Source of the DNA: Pseudoduganella buxea
GTDB lineage: Bacteria; Pseudomonadota; Gammaproteobacteria; Burkholderiales; Burkholderiaceae_D
Length of the DNA: 40,097 nucleotides
Assembly: GCF_009720835.1 (NCBI RefSeq)
Contig: NZ_WNKZ01000059.1
Span: 1 to 40,097, forward strand
Direction: 5' to 3'
Made by a program: the position numbers and the translations under genes. This document shows positions 31,319 to 40,097 of the stretch, in pieces; within the stretch, counting starts at the first letter, position 1; each line of letters opens with the position of its first letter. The notes beneath the pieces were generated by a model. That model worked only from the letters and a program-made list of their open reading frames with translations, did no database searches and had not been told where the DNA came from.

Positions 31319-32080
31319 ATGTTTCCCCTGACTTCCTTTCTGTTCACGGCCGCGATCCTGCTGCTGTGCGGCTACACCCTGCACAAGGTGCGCCTGATCC
31401 ACCTGCTGCTGCATGACGTGCGCGACCAGTCGCAACGGGAGAATGCGGGCCTGTTCCGTCAGCTCGAGGCGCTGCAGGGCCTGTACACGGACCTGGGCCT
31501 GAGGCACAGCCTGCCCGACACGCGCGGCTGGGCCGCTTCGCCTGATTTCCTACTGGAAATGACCCGCCATGCGCTGGCGGAAAAGCCCGGTGTCGTCGTC
31601 GAATGCAGCAGCGGTACGTCCACCGTCGTACTGGCCCGTTGCATGCAGTTGAACGGCGCCGGCAAGGTCTACAGCCTGGAGCACGATTCCCGCTATGCGG
31701 CCGAGGCCCGCCGCCAGCTGGCCCGACATGGCCTGAGCGATTGGGCCATCGTGCTGGACGCGCCGTTGAAGGCCCAGGAGTTCAGCGGCGCCACATGGCC
31801 GTGGTACACGACGGACGGCTTGCCGGCCAACTTGCGTATCGACATGCTGGCCATCGACGGCCCGCCCCAGGCGACGCGGGCGCTGGCCCGCTATCCGGCC
31901 GGCCCGGCCCTGTTCGCGCGCCTGACACCGGGCGCGGCCGTTTTCCTGGACGACGCCCGTCGCCCGGACGAGCAAACCATCCTGCGGCGCTGGGCCGAGG
32001 AATACCCGGACATGGAACAGCACCTGCCTCCCTGCGAAAAAGGCGCTGCCGTCCTGCGCTATCGCCCGCCGGGCGCCTGA
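31319..32080 (+). CDS. Membrane-anchored class I SAM-dependent methyltransferase
   Basis: The 253-residue protein has one N-terminal transmembrane helix (about 3-20) and a short basic linker. Its class I methyltransferase domain includes motif I VVVECSSGTSTVVLAR, an acidic residue after YSLEHD and a MLAIDGPPQ segment. It would be held on the cytosolic side of the inner membrane and may methylate a sugar or lipid-linked intermediate of the exopolysaccharide. AGGAG precedes the ATG. It is the last gene of the operon with the chain-length protein and kinase. Its substrate is inferred only from neighbours. Confidence 0.72.
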   Translation: MFPLTSFLFTAAILLLCGYTLHKVRLIHLLLHDVRDQSQRENAGLFRQLEALQGLYTDLGLRHSLPDTRGWAASPDFLLEMTRHALAEKPGVVVECSSGTSTVVLARCMQLNGAGKVYSLEHDSRYAAEARRQLARHGLSDWAIVLDAPLKAQEFSGATWPWYTTDGLPANLRIDMLAIDGPPQATRALARYPAGPALFARLTPGAAVFLDDARRPDEQTILRRWAEEYPDMEQHLPPCEKGAAVLRYRPPGA

Positions 32081-32330
32081 CCCTCGGCACGCGCGGCGTG
32101 GCCTGGCGTACCGGGTGCCAACCGGCTCGCGCTGCGTCGAACTTCGGCCCGCACTGCTGCCCGGAATGGCCCGGCGCGGAATGGATGCGACCCGCCCATC
32201 AGGCCCTGTTTTCTTATTGCTGCATCGTCATTGCCGCTTGCGTACCGGTACGCGCGTGCATGGCCCCGCCGGCGTCCGGATGCCGCGGCGACGTCGTTTC
32301 GTTGGAAAGAAGCAAGAATGCAGCGGGATG

Positions 32331-32367
32331 GGCCGGCGCCACGGCGGGATGCCGCCGGGGACCGGCC
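32331..32367. terminator. Two-tier hairpin between convergent genes
   Basis: An outer stem GGCCGG/CCGGCC (32331-32336 with 32362-32367) encloses an inner stem CGGCGG/CCGCCG (32342-32347 with 32352-32357) around a GATG loop. It lies between the convergent methyltransferase and glycosyltransferase genes, eight bases from the latter's stop. It could act as a bidirectional terminator, though no T-run is present. The rest of 32081-32330 holds no gene; it includes a 12-bp palindrome at 32241-32252. Confidence 0.45.
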
Positions 32368-32374
32368 GCTGCGA

Positions 32375-33532
32375 TCAGGCCGAGCCGCGCTGGGCCTCTT
32401 CCTGGCGCACGGCGGCGTGTTCCTTTATATCGAGCGCCACCAACGCCTGGGGAACCTGCGGCGCCATGCCCCGTTCGGCGGCCAGGCGCGCGGCCAGGTC
32501 GAAGTAGCAGTTGGCGATCTGCGAGGCCACGCGCTGCCAGGTATATTGTTCCACCAGGGCGCGCACGGCTTCCCGCTGCGGCGGTTGGTCGATGAAATGG
32601 CGTATGGCCGCGCGTTGGGCCTCGCCGTCATGCCAGGCGATCTTGCGCAGGGCGAAATCGCTTTCGCGCAGGTCCAGCGCGTTTTCATCCGTCATCACCA
32701 CCGGTGTGCCGCAGGCCAGCGCTTCCAGCACGGCCAGCGGAAAAACCTCGCCGTGGCTTGGCAGCGCCACGACGGAGGCGGCGCCGAAGGCACTGGCCAG
32801 CAGCGGATCCTCGTGCTGCAGTTCGCCCAGCCAGCGCACCTGGGGCGAACGCAACACGGCCTCCAGGTAGCCCTGGTCGTCGCGCCCGCAGCGGCCGATC
32901 AGCACAATGGGCAAGTCGAGCCCCTCCAGCGCCTGCACCAGGCCCAGCTGGTTTTTATACGGGCTCACCGTGCCGGCCATCAGCACGAACGGCCCGCGGA
33001 TACCCGTGCGGTGACGGAACAGTTCCGGACGGGCCGTGAAGAACTGGCGGCTGATACCGTTGGGGAAGACGCGGATCTTGGCCGGCTCGATCAGGAAGCC
33101 GGACGTGATGGCGTCGCGCTCGGCTTCGCCCAGCGCAATGACGAGGCGGGCCAGCTGCAGGGCTTTTTTCGTCTGCGCATAGCTCGTTTGCACATGCCAC
33201 GCCGTCAGCCGCCCGGCCAGCCGGTCCGCCACGCGGGCCCGGAAACCCGAAGCGCGGTCCCATCCGGGCGACAGCAGCGGCGACAGGACGACCGGCACGC
33301 CCATGTCCGTGGCCGCCTCGACCACCCGGTAATTGCCGTTGATGGCGGAGAAGACGTGGATCAGGTCGAACTGGTCCAGGCGTTGGCGGTTCGGATCGAC
33401 CAGTTCCGCCTGCAGGGGATGGGCGTCGTCCTGTCCCAGACGGTTCAATGCGGCGATGGTTTCCCGCACCTGAACCTGCAGCCCGCCCTCGCGCTGGAAC
33501 AGCATCGGGTACGACAGTATGCCAACACGCAT
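32375..33532 (-). CDS. Family 4 glycosyltransferase
   Basis: The 385-residue protein is a GT-B fold, GT4-type transferase. The N-terminal half begins MRVGILSYPM with a glycine-rich GGLQVQ loop; the C-terminal half has FVLMAGTVSPYKNQLGLV, the E-x7-E motif in EVFPLAVLEALACGTPVV, and a final helix. It would add a sugar from a nucleotide donor to a lipid-linked or growing chain at the cytosolic face. GGAGG lies just before the ATG at 33532. The long frame upstream of it is a shadow. It is on the opposite strand to the rest of the export genes, with its own 448-bp upstream region shared with the ligase-like gene. Confidence 0.85.
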   Translation of the reverse strand: MRVGILSYPMLFQREGGLQVQVRETIAALNRLGQDDAHPLQAELVDPNRQRLDQFDLIHVFSAINGNYRVVEAATDMGVPVVLSPLLSPGWDRASGFRARVADRLAGRLTAWHVQTSYAQTKKALQLARLVIALGEAERDAITSGFLIEPAKIRVFPNGISRQFFTARPELFRHRTGIRGPFVLMAGTVSPYKNQLGLVQALEGLDLPIVLIGRCGRDDQGYLEAVLRSPQVRWLGELQHEDPLLASAFGAASVVALPSHGEVFPLAVLEALACGTPVVMTDENALDLRESDFALRKIAWHDGEAQRAAIRHFIDQPPQREAVRALVEQYTWQRVASQIANCYFDLAARLAAERGMAPQVPQALVALDIKEHAAVRQEEAQRGSA

Positions 33533-33980
33533 GATGAGCCCTCCTCGTCTGGCGGCAGGACGCGATGCGTCGTACCGGATCGATTGCGCGCGGCCAGTCG
33601 CGGCTGGACGGGTGCGCCATGGTGTCAATGTATACAGGGCCGGGGGGCCGAACATGATGCGGATCAAGACCGCGGTTACTCCTGAGTCCGTAACGCGGCA
33701 GCGTGGACGCATGCGGCATCGCCGCAACAGCCCGCTGGCAGGACGGCAGCCGCTCGTCGGCCGACGATGCAATGGCCCGGGCGCCGCTTGCCGGCACAGG
33801 TCGACTCCGGCGGGCGGTGCTGGACAAGGTGTCAATAATGTAACGGTTACCCTGAGCGTGGTCAACAGGAGCAGGGTCATTCCGGCCTACGATGGACCTC
33901 CAGCCCGATGCGCCCGTCGTCGGGCGCCGGTCCGCCGGCATACGAACGCCCGCCGGGAAAGCAAGTCCAGGAAAGAAGCC
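33533..33980. other. Long divergent regulatory region (448 bp)
   Basis: No credible gene is present. It separates the leftward glycosyltransferase from the rightward ligase-like gene, so it should hold both promoters. Visible elements are the direct repeat GGTGTCAAT at 33621-33629 and 33829-33837 (TTGACACC on the minus strand), a palindrome GTAAC-G-GTTAC at 33840-33850, and a weak sigma-54-like GG-N10-GC site at 33736-33751 (TGGCAGGACGGCAGCC). None is strong on its own. Confidence 0.5.
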
Positions 33981-35300
33981 ATGCGCGATATTCTCGTCAC
34001 CTTGCTGGTGTTCGGCGGCCTGCCGTACGTGCTGAAACGGCCCATGTACGGCGGCCTGATGTGGGTGTGGATCAGCGTCATGAATCCCCATACCCAAGGC
34101 TGGGGCTTCGCCACCAACTTCCCGTTTGCCTACATCATCGCCGTCACGACCCTGGTCAGCCTCGTCAAGTCGCGCGAAAAGAACAGTTTTCCCCTGTCGC
34201 CCATCAGCCTGACGCTGATCGTCTTTGTCCTGTGGATGAACCTGACGACCCCGTTCGCCATGTTTCCGAACGCGGCGTGGAACCAGTACACGAAGGTCAT
34301 GAAGATCATGCTGATGACCTTCGTGCTGATGATGGTCGTGCACAAGCGCGAAGACATCCACAAGCTGATCTGGGTACTTGTCATCTCGCTGGGCTTCTAC
34401 GGCGTCAAGGGCGGCATCTTCACGATCCGCAGCGGCGGCAACGACCGGGTGTGGGGTCCCGTCGGCACCTTCATCGGCGACAACAACGCGCTGGCGCTGG
34501 CGCTGATCATGACCATTCCCCTGATGTACTACCTGATGCACGACCTGCGCCGACGCTGGATGCGCCATGCCATGCTTGCCGCGATGGCCCTGTCCGGGCT
34601 GGCCGCGCTGGGCAGCTACTCGCGCGGCGGGCTGCTGGCGATCATCGCCATGCTGCTGTTCATGTGGAGCAAGAGCCGCCACAAGATGGCCGGCGCGGCC
34701 ATGCTGGTTCTGCTGGTGCCGCTGGCCCTGCTGTTCATGCCGGACCAGTGGGGCGCGCGCATGGACACGATCGGCGAATACCAGGCCGACCAGTCCGCCA
34801 TGGGACGCATCAACGCGTGGTACATGGGTTTCAACATGGCGCGCGACCGCTTCCTCGGCGGCGGCTTTGCCACCTACGAACCGCTGGCGTTCGCCCTGTA
34901 TGCGCCGAACCCGGCCGCCGTCCATGCGGCGCACAGCATCTATTTCCAGGTGCTGACCGAACATGGCTTCGGTGGACTGGCCATCTACTTGCTGCTGGGC
35001 TTGCTCACCTGGCGCTCGGCCGCCATCATCGTGCGCCGTGCGCGGGGACATGCCGAGCTGGACTGGGCGGCACGGCTGGCGGCGATGATCCAGGCCAGCC
35101 TGATCGGATTCGGCGTCGGCGGCGCCTTTCTCAGCCTGCTGTACTGGGACGTGCCCTACTACCTGATGGCGGCCGTCATCGCCACGCGCGCGCAGGTATC
35201 GCTGCACCTTGGGCCGGAGCGGCGCTACGCTCGGCCCAAGCCGCTTGGCCGGCCCCATCTTGACGCCGCACAAACGGGCCCCGCCAAGCCGGAGGTTTAA
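33981..35300 (+). CDS. O-antigen-ligase/Wzy-like protein, exosortase A system-associated
   Basis: The 439-residue inner-membrane protein has about 10-12 hydrophobic helices and one larger periplasmic loop (about 255-325, with QSAMGRINAWYMGFNMARDR and HAAHSIYFQVLTEHG). This is the layout of the Wzy_C/O-antigen ligase superfamily, and it resembles the putative O-glycosylation ligases linked to exosortase A. It could polymerise the repeat units or transfer glycan to proteins. It starts MRDILVTLLVFGGLPYVL, the usual family opening. AGGAAAG precedes the ATG. The next gene begins seven bases after its stop. Confidence 0.87.
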   Translation: MRDILVTLLVFGGLPYVLKRPMYGGLMWVWISVMNPHTQGWGFATNFPFAYIIAVTTLVSLVKSREKNSFPLSPISLTLIVFVLWMNLTTPFAMFPNAAWNQYTKVMKIMLMTFVLMMVVHKREDIHKLIWVLVISLGFYGVKGGIFTIRSGGNDRVWGPVGTFIGDNNALALALIMTIPLMYYLMHDLRRRWMRHAMLAAMALSGLAALGSYSRGGLLAIIAMLLFMWSKSRHKMAGAAMLVLLVPLALLFMPDQWGARMDTIGEYQADQSAMGRINAWYMGFNMARDRFLGGGFATYEPLAFALYAPNPAAVHAAHSIYFQVLTEHGFGGLAIYLLLGLLTWRSAAIIVRRARGHAELDWAARLAAMIQASLIGFGVGGAFLSLLYWDVPYYLMAAVIATRAQVSLHLGPERRYARPKPLGRPHLDAAQTGPAKPEV

Positions 35301-35307
35301 TCGGCAT

Positions 35308-36051
35308 ATGAAACACCCTGCCCTCGATTCCAGAACCAGGCCTGGCCGTCATGGCTGGCTGCTGGTGCGCACGTTGTTGCCCCTGGCGCGCCTGCTAGCG
35401 TGCATGCTGCTGCCCATCGCCCGTCGCTGCGGCGCCCACCTGTACCGCCTTGACTTCATCGCCCACCGCGTAGCCTGCCAGCATGCCGGCGTGCGGGACG
35501 GCATGGCCCTGGACATCCGGCCGATGGTGGCGCTGTCCGATATCCCTTGGGGTTACCCACGCCCGCGTGACGTCGTCGCGCAACGCTTTCATCGCGGCAG
35601 CTACAGCCTGGCCGCCTGGCACGGGCCTGAACTAGTTGGCTTCCTGTGGTATCAGTTTGGTGGCGGCGACGACGAGGAAGTGCGGGCGCGCTACCGGCTG
35701 CCGTCGCCGCACACGGCCTGGCATTACGATAGTTTCGTCCAGCCGCGGCTGCGCGCCGGTCCGACGGCGATGCGCCTGCTGGACGAAGCGCACCGGCGCC
35801 TGCATGCGCGCGGCATCCGTTGGATCTGCAGCCGCGCCACACCGTTCGATGGCCCGCCGCGGCCCGGTGCCGTGCGGCTGGGCAGCGCGACGTTCGTCCG
35901 GATCGGGCACTGGCAGGGCATGGTGGCGACGGTGGCGCCGTATGTGCACCTGTCGCTGCGTCCCGGCTCGATTCCCCAGCTGCGCTTCGACATCGAGGCG
36001 CTGGAACAAGGCAGCAGACAGGAGGCACCATGGTATTCCAATCGACCTTGA
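35308..36051 (+). CDS. GNAT-like acyltransferase, probably membrane-associated
   Basis: The 247-residue protein has a hydrophobic N-terminal stretch (about 17-38) and a GNAT-like core. SLAAWHGPELVGFLWY is the central strand pair, and DSFVQPRLRAGPTAMRLLDEA resembles the acetyl-CoA loop and helix. GIRWICSRA and ATFVRIGHWQG complete the fold. It would transfer an acyl group, perhaps to a sugar of the exopolysaccharide. Overall similarity to named families is low, so the fold call is moderate and the substrate unknown. GGAGG lies 12 bases before the ATG. Its last 22 bases overlap the next gene, so the two are coupled. Confidence 0.55.
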   Translation: MKHPALDSRTRPGRHGWLLVRTLLPLARLLACMLLPIARRCGAHLYRLDFIAHRVACQHAGVRDGMALDIRPMVALSDIPWGYPRPRDVVAQRFHRGSYSLAAWHGPELVGFLWYQFGGGDDEEVRARYRLPSPHTAWHYDSFVQPRLRAGPTAMRLLDEAHRRLHARGIRWICSRATPFDGPPRPGAVRLGSATFVRIGHWQGMVATVAPYVHLSLRPGSIPQLRFDIEALEQGSRQEAPWYSNRP

Positions 36052-36800
36052 TGGCAGCAGCGTTCGGCGCGCTGTGCACCTTGCCGGGCGCCGCGGCAGG
36101 CGCCGGCAAGGCTGCGCCGGATTGCCCGGTCCCCGTCGTCAACAACGTGAGCGGTGGCGACTACACCAGTGCCACCGACCGCGAACGCCTCGGGGTCGTC
36201 GAACAGTTCCACTTCACGCCACCGGTGGAGCGGCTGGAAAAAGGCGTCAGCGGCCACCTGGGCGCCGATATCGGCTATGTGCTGGACCATTTCGCCAACC
36301 ACCACCGGGCCCTGGCCGCACTGGCCCGGCTGTCCCTGCGCGACAAGACGACCAGGCCGCACGGTGCCAAGTATTCCACCGTCTGCTATTTTGACCGCGC
36401 CATCCGCTACCGGCCCGACGACGCCCGCGTGCGCGCCATCTTCGGCGGCTACCTGCTGGCGCTGGGCCAGGATGCGGCGGCCCTGGCGCAGCTGGAAGAT
36501 GCGGCCCGGCTGGAACCCCGCAATGCCACCAACCAGTACAACCTGGGCCTGCTGTATTTGCGCCAGAAGGACTATGCCAAGGCACGCATGGCGGCCCAGC
36601 AGGCCTACCAGCTGGGGTTTCCCCTGCCCGGCCTGAAGAACAAGCTGGCCGCCGCGGGCCAGTGGCAGGAAGCGCCGCCGCGCCGGCAGGCGCCCGCAGG
36701 AGCCCAGGCTGGCGCGACCCCATTGCCTGCGGCGGAACTGGAGCAAGAGGGAAACGAGGAAAGCGCAGGGGCGACGATGGACGGCAAGCCGCGGCCATGA
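36030..36800 (+). CDS. Periplasmic TPR protein
   Basis: The 256-residue protein has a signal peptide (about 1-25) and a middle domain of unknown type (about 30-120). Two or three TPR units follow (about 120-200, with VCYFDRAIRYRPDDARV, AALAQLEDAARLEPRNAT and YNLGLLYLRQKDYAKARMAA), then a Pro/Ala/Glu-rich tail. TPRs mediate protein contacts; here the partner may be the export machinery. I chose the ATG at 36030 because AGGAGG lies upstream, although it overlaps the GNAT-like gene; a later ATG at 36051 is possible. It converges on prsR. Confidence 0.7.
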   Translation: MVFQSTLMAAAFGALCTLPGAAAGAGKAAPDCPVPVVNNVSGGDYTSATDRERLGVVEQFHFTPPVERLEKGVSGHLGADIGYVLDHFANHHRALAALARLSLRDKTTRPHGAKYSTVCYFDRAIRYRPDDARVRAIFGGYLLALGQDAAALAQLEDAARLEPRNATNQYNLGLLYLRQKDYAKARMAAQQAYQLGFPLPGLKNKLAAAGQWQEAPPRRQAPAGAQAGATPLPAAELEQEGNEESAGATMDGKPRP

Positions 36801-36880
36801 CGTAGAGCGGGCCTTGGGGCGATCCCGGCCGCATCGCTGCGCGCCGCTGGCCACCCGGCGCCGCGCGGCAACGGTGCATT

Positions 36881-36946
36881 CGGTGCAGTGGTGCTTCGCC
36901 GGCGCCCCGGGTGGGTATGCCTACCCGTTGGCGTGGTGTTGCACCG
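36881..36946. terminator. Structured region between the convergent TPR and prsR genes
   Basis: A nested foldback can form: CGGTGCA/TGCACCG outermost (36881-36887 with 36940-36946), then CGCC/GGCG, then GGGTA/TACCC around a TGCC loop. CGGTGCA is also repeated at 36872-36878. It may end transcription from both sides, but no T-run is present. Confidence 0.35.
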
Positions 36947-36965
36947 ATGCCGCGACCCGACAGTC

Positions 36966-38312
<1,347 letters not shown>

Positions 38313-38323
38313 GGCTCGCTCCT

Positions 38324-40097
38324 TTATGCGGCAACGGGCACGGTGCCCGCCGCCCGGTGCAGCGGCAGCATCACGCGGAACGTGGTGCCGGCGCCGGGCC
38401 GGCTTTCCACCTCCAGGCGCCCGCCCAGTTCGCGGATGTATTCGCGGCTTTCGTAGACGCCGATGCCCATGCCGGCCGCCTTGGTGGTCTCGAAGGGCCG
38501 GAACAGCCGGTCGCGCACGAACGCTTCGTTCATGCCGACACCGCTGTCGCGCAGTTCGATCACTGCCGCGTCGCCCTGGCGCCGCAACGCCACGCGGATG
38601 CTGCCATGCGGCGGCGTCGCCTCCACGGCGTTCTGCAGCAGGTGGGCCAGCACCCGTTCGAGCCGCTGTTCGTCGGCCATCGCATACAGGTCTTCTTCGG
38701 CTGCCGCCAGCTCGGGCCGCGGCCGCGCGCCGGCATACGCCTGCACGGCGCGCCGCACGACGGTGGCCAGCGGCGCGATCGTCTCCGGTGCCACCGCCGC
38801 GCCACCGCGCTCGGTCACTTCGCCGCGCGAGAGCCGCTGCAGCAGGGCCGTCATCTTAAGCACGGAATGGGCCAGTGTCGCCAGCATGTCTTCCTGGAAC
38901 TCGGGATTATCCTTGTGGCGTTCCGCGTTCGACAACAGCAGCGAGTGCTGGGACAACAGGTTCTTCAGGTCGTGCACGACGAAGGTCGACATGCGGTTGA
39001 ACGATTCGAACTGGCGCGCTAGCGCCAGGCGGTCGGCCAGCTCGCCATGGGCCAGGCAGCTGGCGGCCTGGCTCCCGGCCAGGCGCAGCAGGTCGAATAC
39101 TTCCCAGTTCAAGGCCACCGCCGTGCGGGGACGGGCCAGCACCACGAAGCCGAACAGCCGCCCGTGCAGGATCAGGGGCACGACCAGCCACAGCTCGGGA
39201 ACGCCATGCAGCCAGGCCGGCACGGGCGCGCCGGCATTGCCGCCGCGCCCGACCTCCACCACCCACTGGCGCTCTTCCAGCAGCCGGCAGAAATCGCTGC
39301 CGGCCGGCTCGTTGGTGCCCTGGGGCGGCATGTTCCAGCGCGCGGCCGGCTCCAGCATGGCGCCCTCGCGGGCGATCCACAGGGCCCCGGCCGGGCTTTC
39401 GACCAGCGTGCCGATGGCCTGGATGGCCCGTTCGCCGGGGTTGGCGCCGCCCTCGGACAGGGCTTGCGTGAAGCGGCGCCACTCGTCGCGGTAATCGTAC
39501 TGGGCCTGGTAGAAGTGCTTGTTGATGAACACGCGCAGCCGGGCTCGCGCCGTGCCGGAGAACAGCACGCCGGCCAGCAGCAGCACCGCGCCGCACAGGC
39601 TGGCCAGCTGCATGACGGGTCCCCAGGCGCCGCCCACGCTGCGCAGGTACCAGCCGCCCGCGGCCATCGCCAGCAGGTAGACGGCGCAGCCGATCAGCGC
39701 GGCCGAACGCAGCATCAGCTTGCGCGACAGGGCCAGGCCCAGCTTCCAGCCCGGATTGCGCGCCGCCGTGATGGCGAGCGGCGGCACGCACAGCGCGTCG
39801 ACGATGCCGCGCGCGGCCCACAGGTCCGGCTGGATGCGCCGGAACAGCATCGCGTCGCTGTACAGGTAGAAGTCGTAGACGAACAGGGTGCCGAGGCCCA
39901 GGCACGCGAACTTGATGCCCCACCGTTCGCGCGCCGGCGTGTTGCGGTATAGCTGCTCGACCAGCAGGATGCCCAGCACGGCCAGCAGCAGCCGCACCGT
40001 GATGGCCACCTGCGCCGGCATGTCGAAGCCGCCCGGCACGCCGGCGGGGCCGCTGCCGGCAACGGGCGCCGACACGGCCACGGCCTGGGCCGGCGCC
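38324..40097 (-). CDS. prsK: Sensor histidine kinase PrsK (5' part outside window)
   Basis: At least 590 residues of a membrane histidine kinase are visible, still open at the window edge. PrsK proteins are about 680-700 aa, so about 100 residues are missing. It has several N-terminal helices (seen at about 25-160 of the visible part) and a GAF-like domain (about 200-350). The H-box is VVHDLKNLLSQH, the N-box HLLQNAVEAT, G1 DSGVGM and G2 GMGIGVYESREY. It would phosphorylate PrsR, the next gene. The signal sensed is unknown. The large N-terminal membrane part and GAF-like domain match PrsK of the PEP-CTERM system rather than other kinases. Confidence 0.9.
   Translation of the reverse strand, partial: APAQAVAVSAPVAGSGPAGVPGGFDMPAQVAITVRLLLAVLGILLVEQLYRNTPARERWGIKFACLGLGTLFVYDFYLYSDAMLFRRIQPDLWAARGIVDALCVPPLAITAARNPGWKLGLALSRKLMLRSAALIGCAVYLLAMAAGGWYLRSVGGAWGPVMQLASLCGAVLLLAGVLFSGTARARLRVFINKHFYQAQYDYRDEWRRFTQALSEGGANPGERAIQAIGTLVESPAGALWIAREGAMLEPAARWNMPPQGTNEPAGSDFCRLLEERQWVVEVGRGGNAGAPVPAWLHGVPELWLVVPLILHGRLFGFVVLARPRTAVALNWEVFDLLRLAGSQAASCLAHGELADRLALARQFESFNRMSTFVVHDLKNLLSQHSLLLSNAERHKDNPEFQEDMLATLAHSVLKMTALLQRLSRGEVTERGGAAVAPETIAPLATVVRRAVQAYAGARPRPELAAAEEDLYAMADEQRLERVLAHLLQNAVEATPPHGSIRVALRRQGDAAVIELRDSGVGMNEAFVRDRLFRPFETTKAAGMGIGVYESREYIRELGGRLEVESRPGAGTTFRVMLPLHRAAGTVPVAA

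Noticed and set aside
32241..32252. CGTACCGGTACG 12-bp palindrome
   Set aside because: It is perfect but short, without a second copy or promoter context; expected by chance in GC-rich sequence.
32231..33685. Plus-strand open frame of 484 codons opposite the glycosyltransferase
   Set aside because: Antisense shadow; the minus strand carries a clear GT4 protein with catalytic motifs and a good ribosome site.
33736..33751. Possible sigma-54 promoter for the ligase-like gene
   Set aside because: Only the GG-N10-GC core and part of the -24 block match; the TT before GC is missing and it lies 230 bp from the start. Kept as a note, not as a feature.

Overview
The window is high-GC proteobacterial DNA with dense coding on both strands and many ATGA-type gene overlaps. 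The gene content (XrtA/PEP-CTERM exopolysaccharide genes with PrsK/PrsR/PrsT, an Anbu locus, TonB receptors paired with PepSY proteins, orphan CheD) fits a Betaproteobacterium of the Oxalobacteraceae, such as the Massilia/Duganella group. That placement is inference from content, not a database match. I see no rRNA, tRNA, CRISPR array or insertion sequence.

Layout. (1) 1-4216: a LysE-type exporter, then a PepSY membrane protein and a TonB-dependent receptor diverging from a Fur box. (2) 4367-9818: a pentapeptide-repeat protein coupled to a membrane protein with an internal duplication, an MbcA/ParS-RES toxin-antitoxin pair with its own promoter and operator, an SDR oxidoreductase, and a secreted sugar dehydrogenase-like propeller fused to a Raf-kinase-inhibitor-like domain. 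(3) 9910-15318: an orphan CheD deamidase diverging from a four-gene locus (circularly permuted ATP-grasp, alpha-E, transglutaminase, Anbu proteasome-like peptidase). The first gene has a near-perfect sigma-54 promoter. A two-helix membrane protein follows. (4) 15332-18985: a second Fur-box PepSY/TonB-receptor module. (5) 19079-22387: an alpha/beta hydrolase with an adaptor-like N-terminal helical domain, an HPt-like protein, a Sel1-type lipoprotein and a NarL/LuxR regulator with a degenerate receiver. (6) 22489-40097: an exosortase-associated exopolysaccharide region. It holds PrsT, an exosortase-associated acyltransferase coupled to a p-cresol-methylhydroxylase-like flavoprotein, a PEP-CTERM protein behind a sigma-54 promoter, chain-length determinant and tyrosine kinase, a methyltransferase, a glycosyltransferase, an O-antigen-ligase-like protein, a GNAT-like protein, a TPR protein, and PrsR and PrsK (PrsK cut by the window end).

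How the parts fit. In region 6 the chain-length protein, kinase, ligase-like protein and glycosyltransferase would assemble and export a polysaccharide. PrsK/PrsR is the expected sigma-54 switch, and the PEP-CTERM gene has a matching -24/-12 element. The exosortase itself is not in the window. The two most interesting points are the sigma-54-driven Anbu/ATP-grasp/transglutaminase locus facing a CheD glutamine deamidase, and the acyltransferase-flavoprotein pair, which could make and then oxidise an N-acyl aromatic amino acid.
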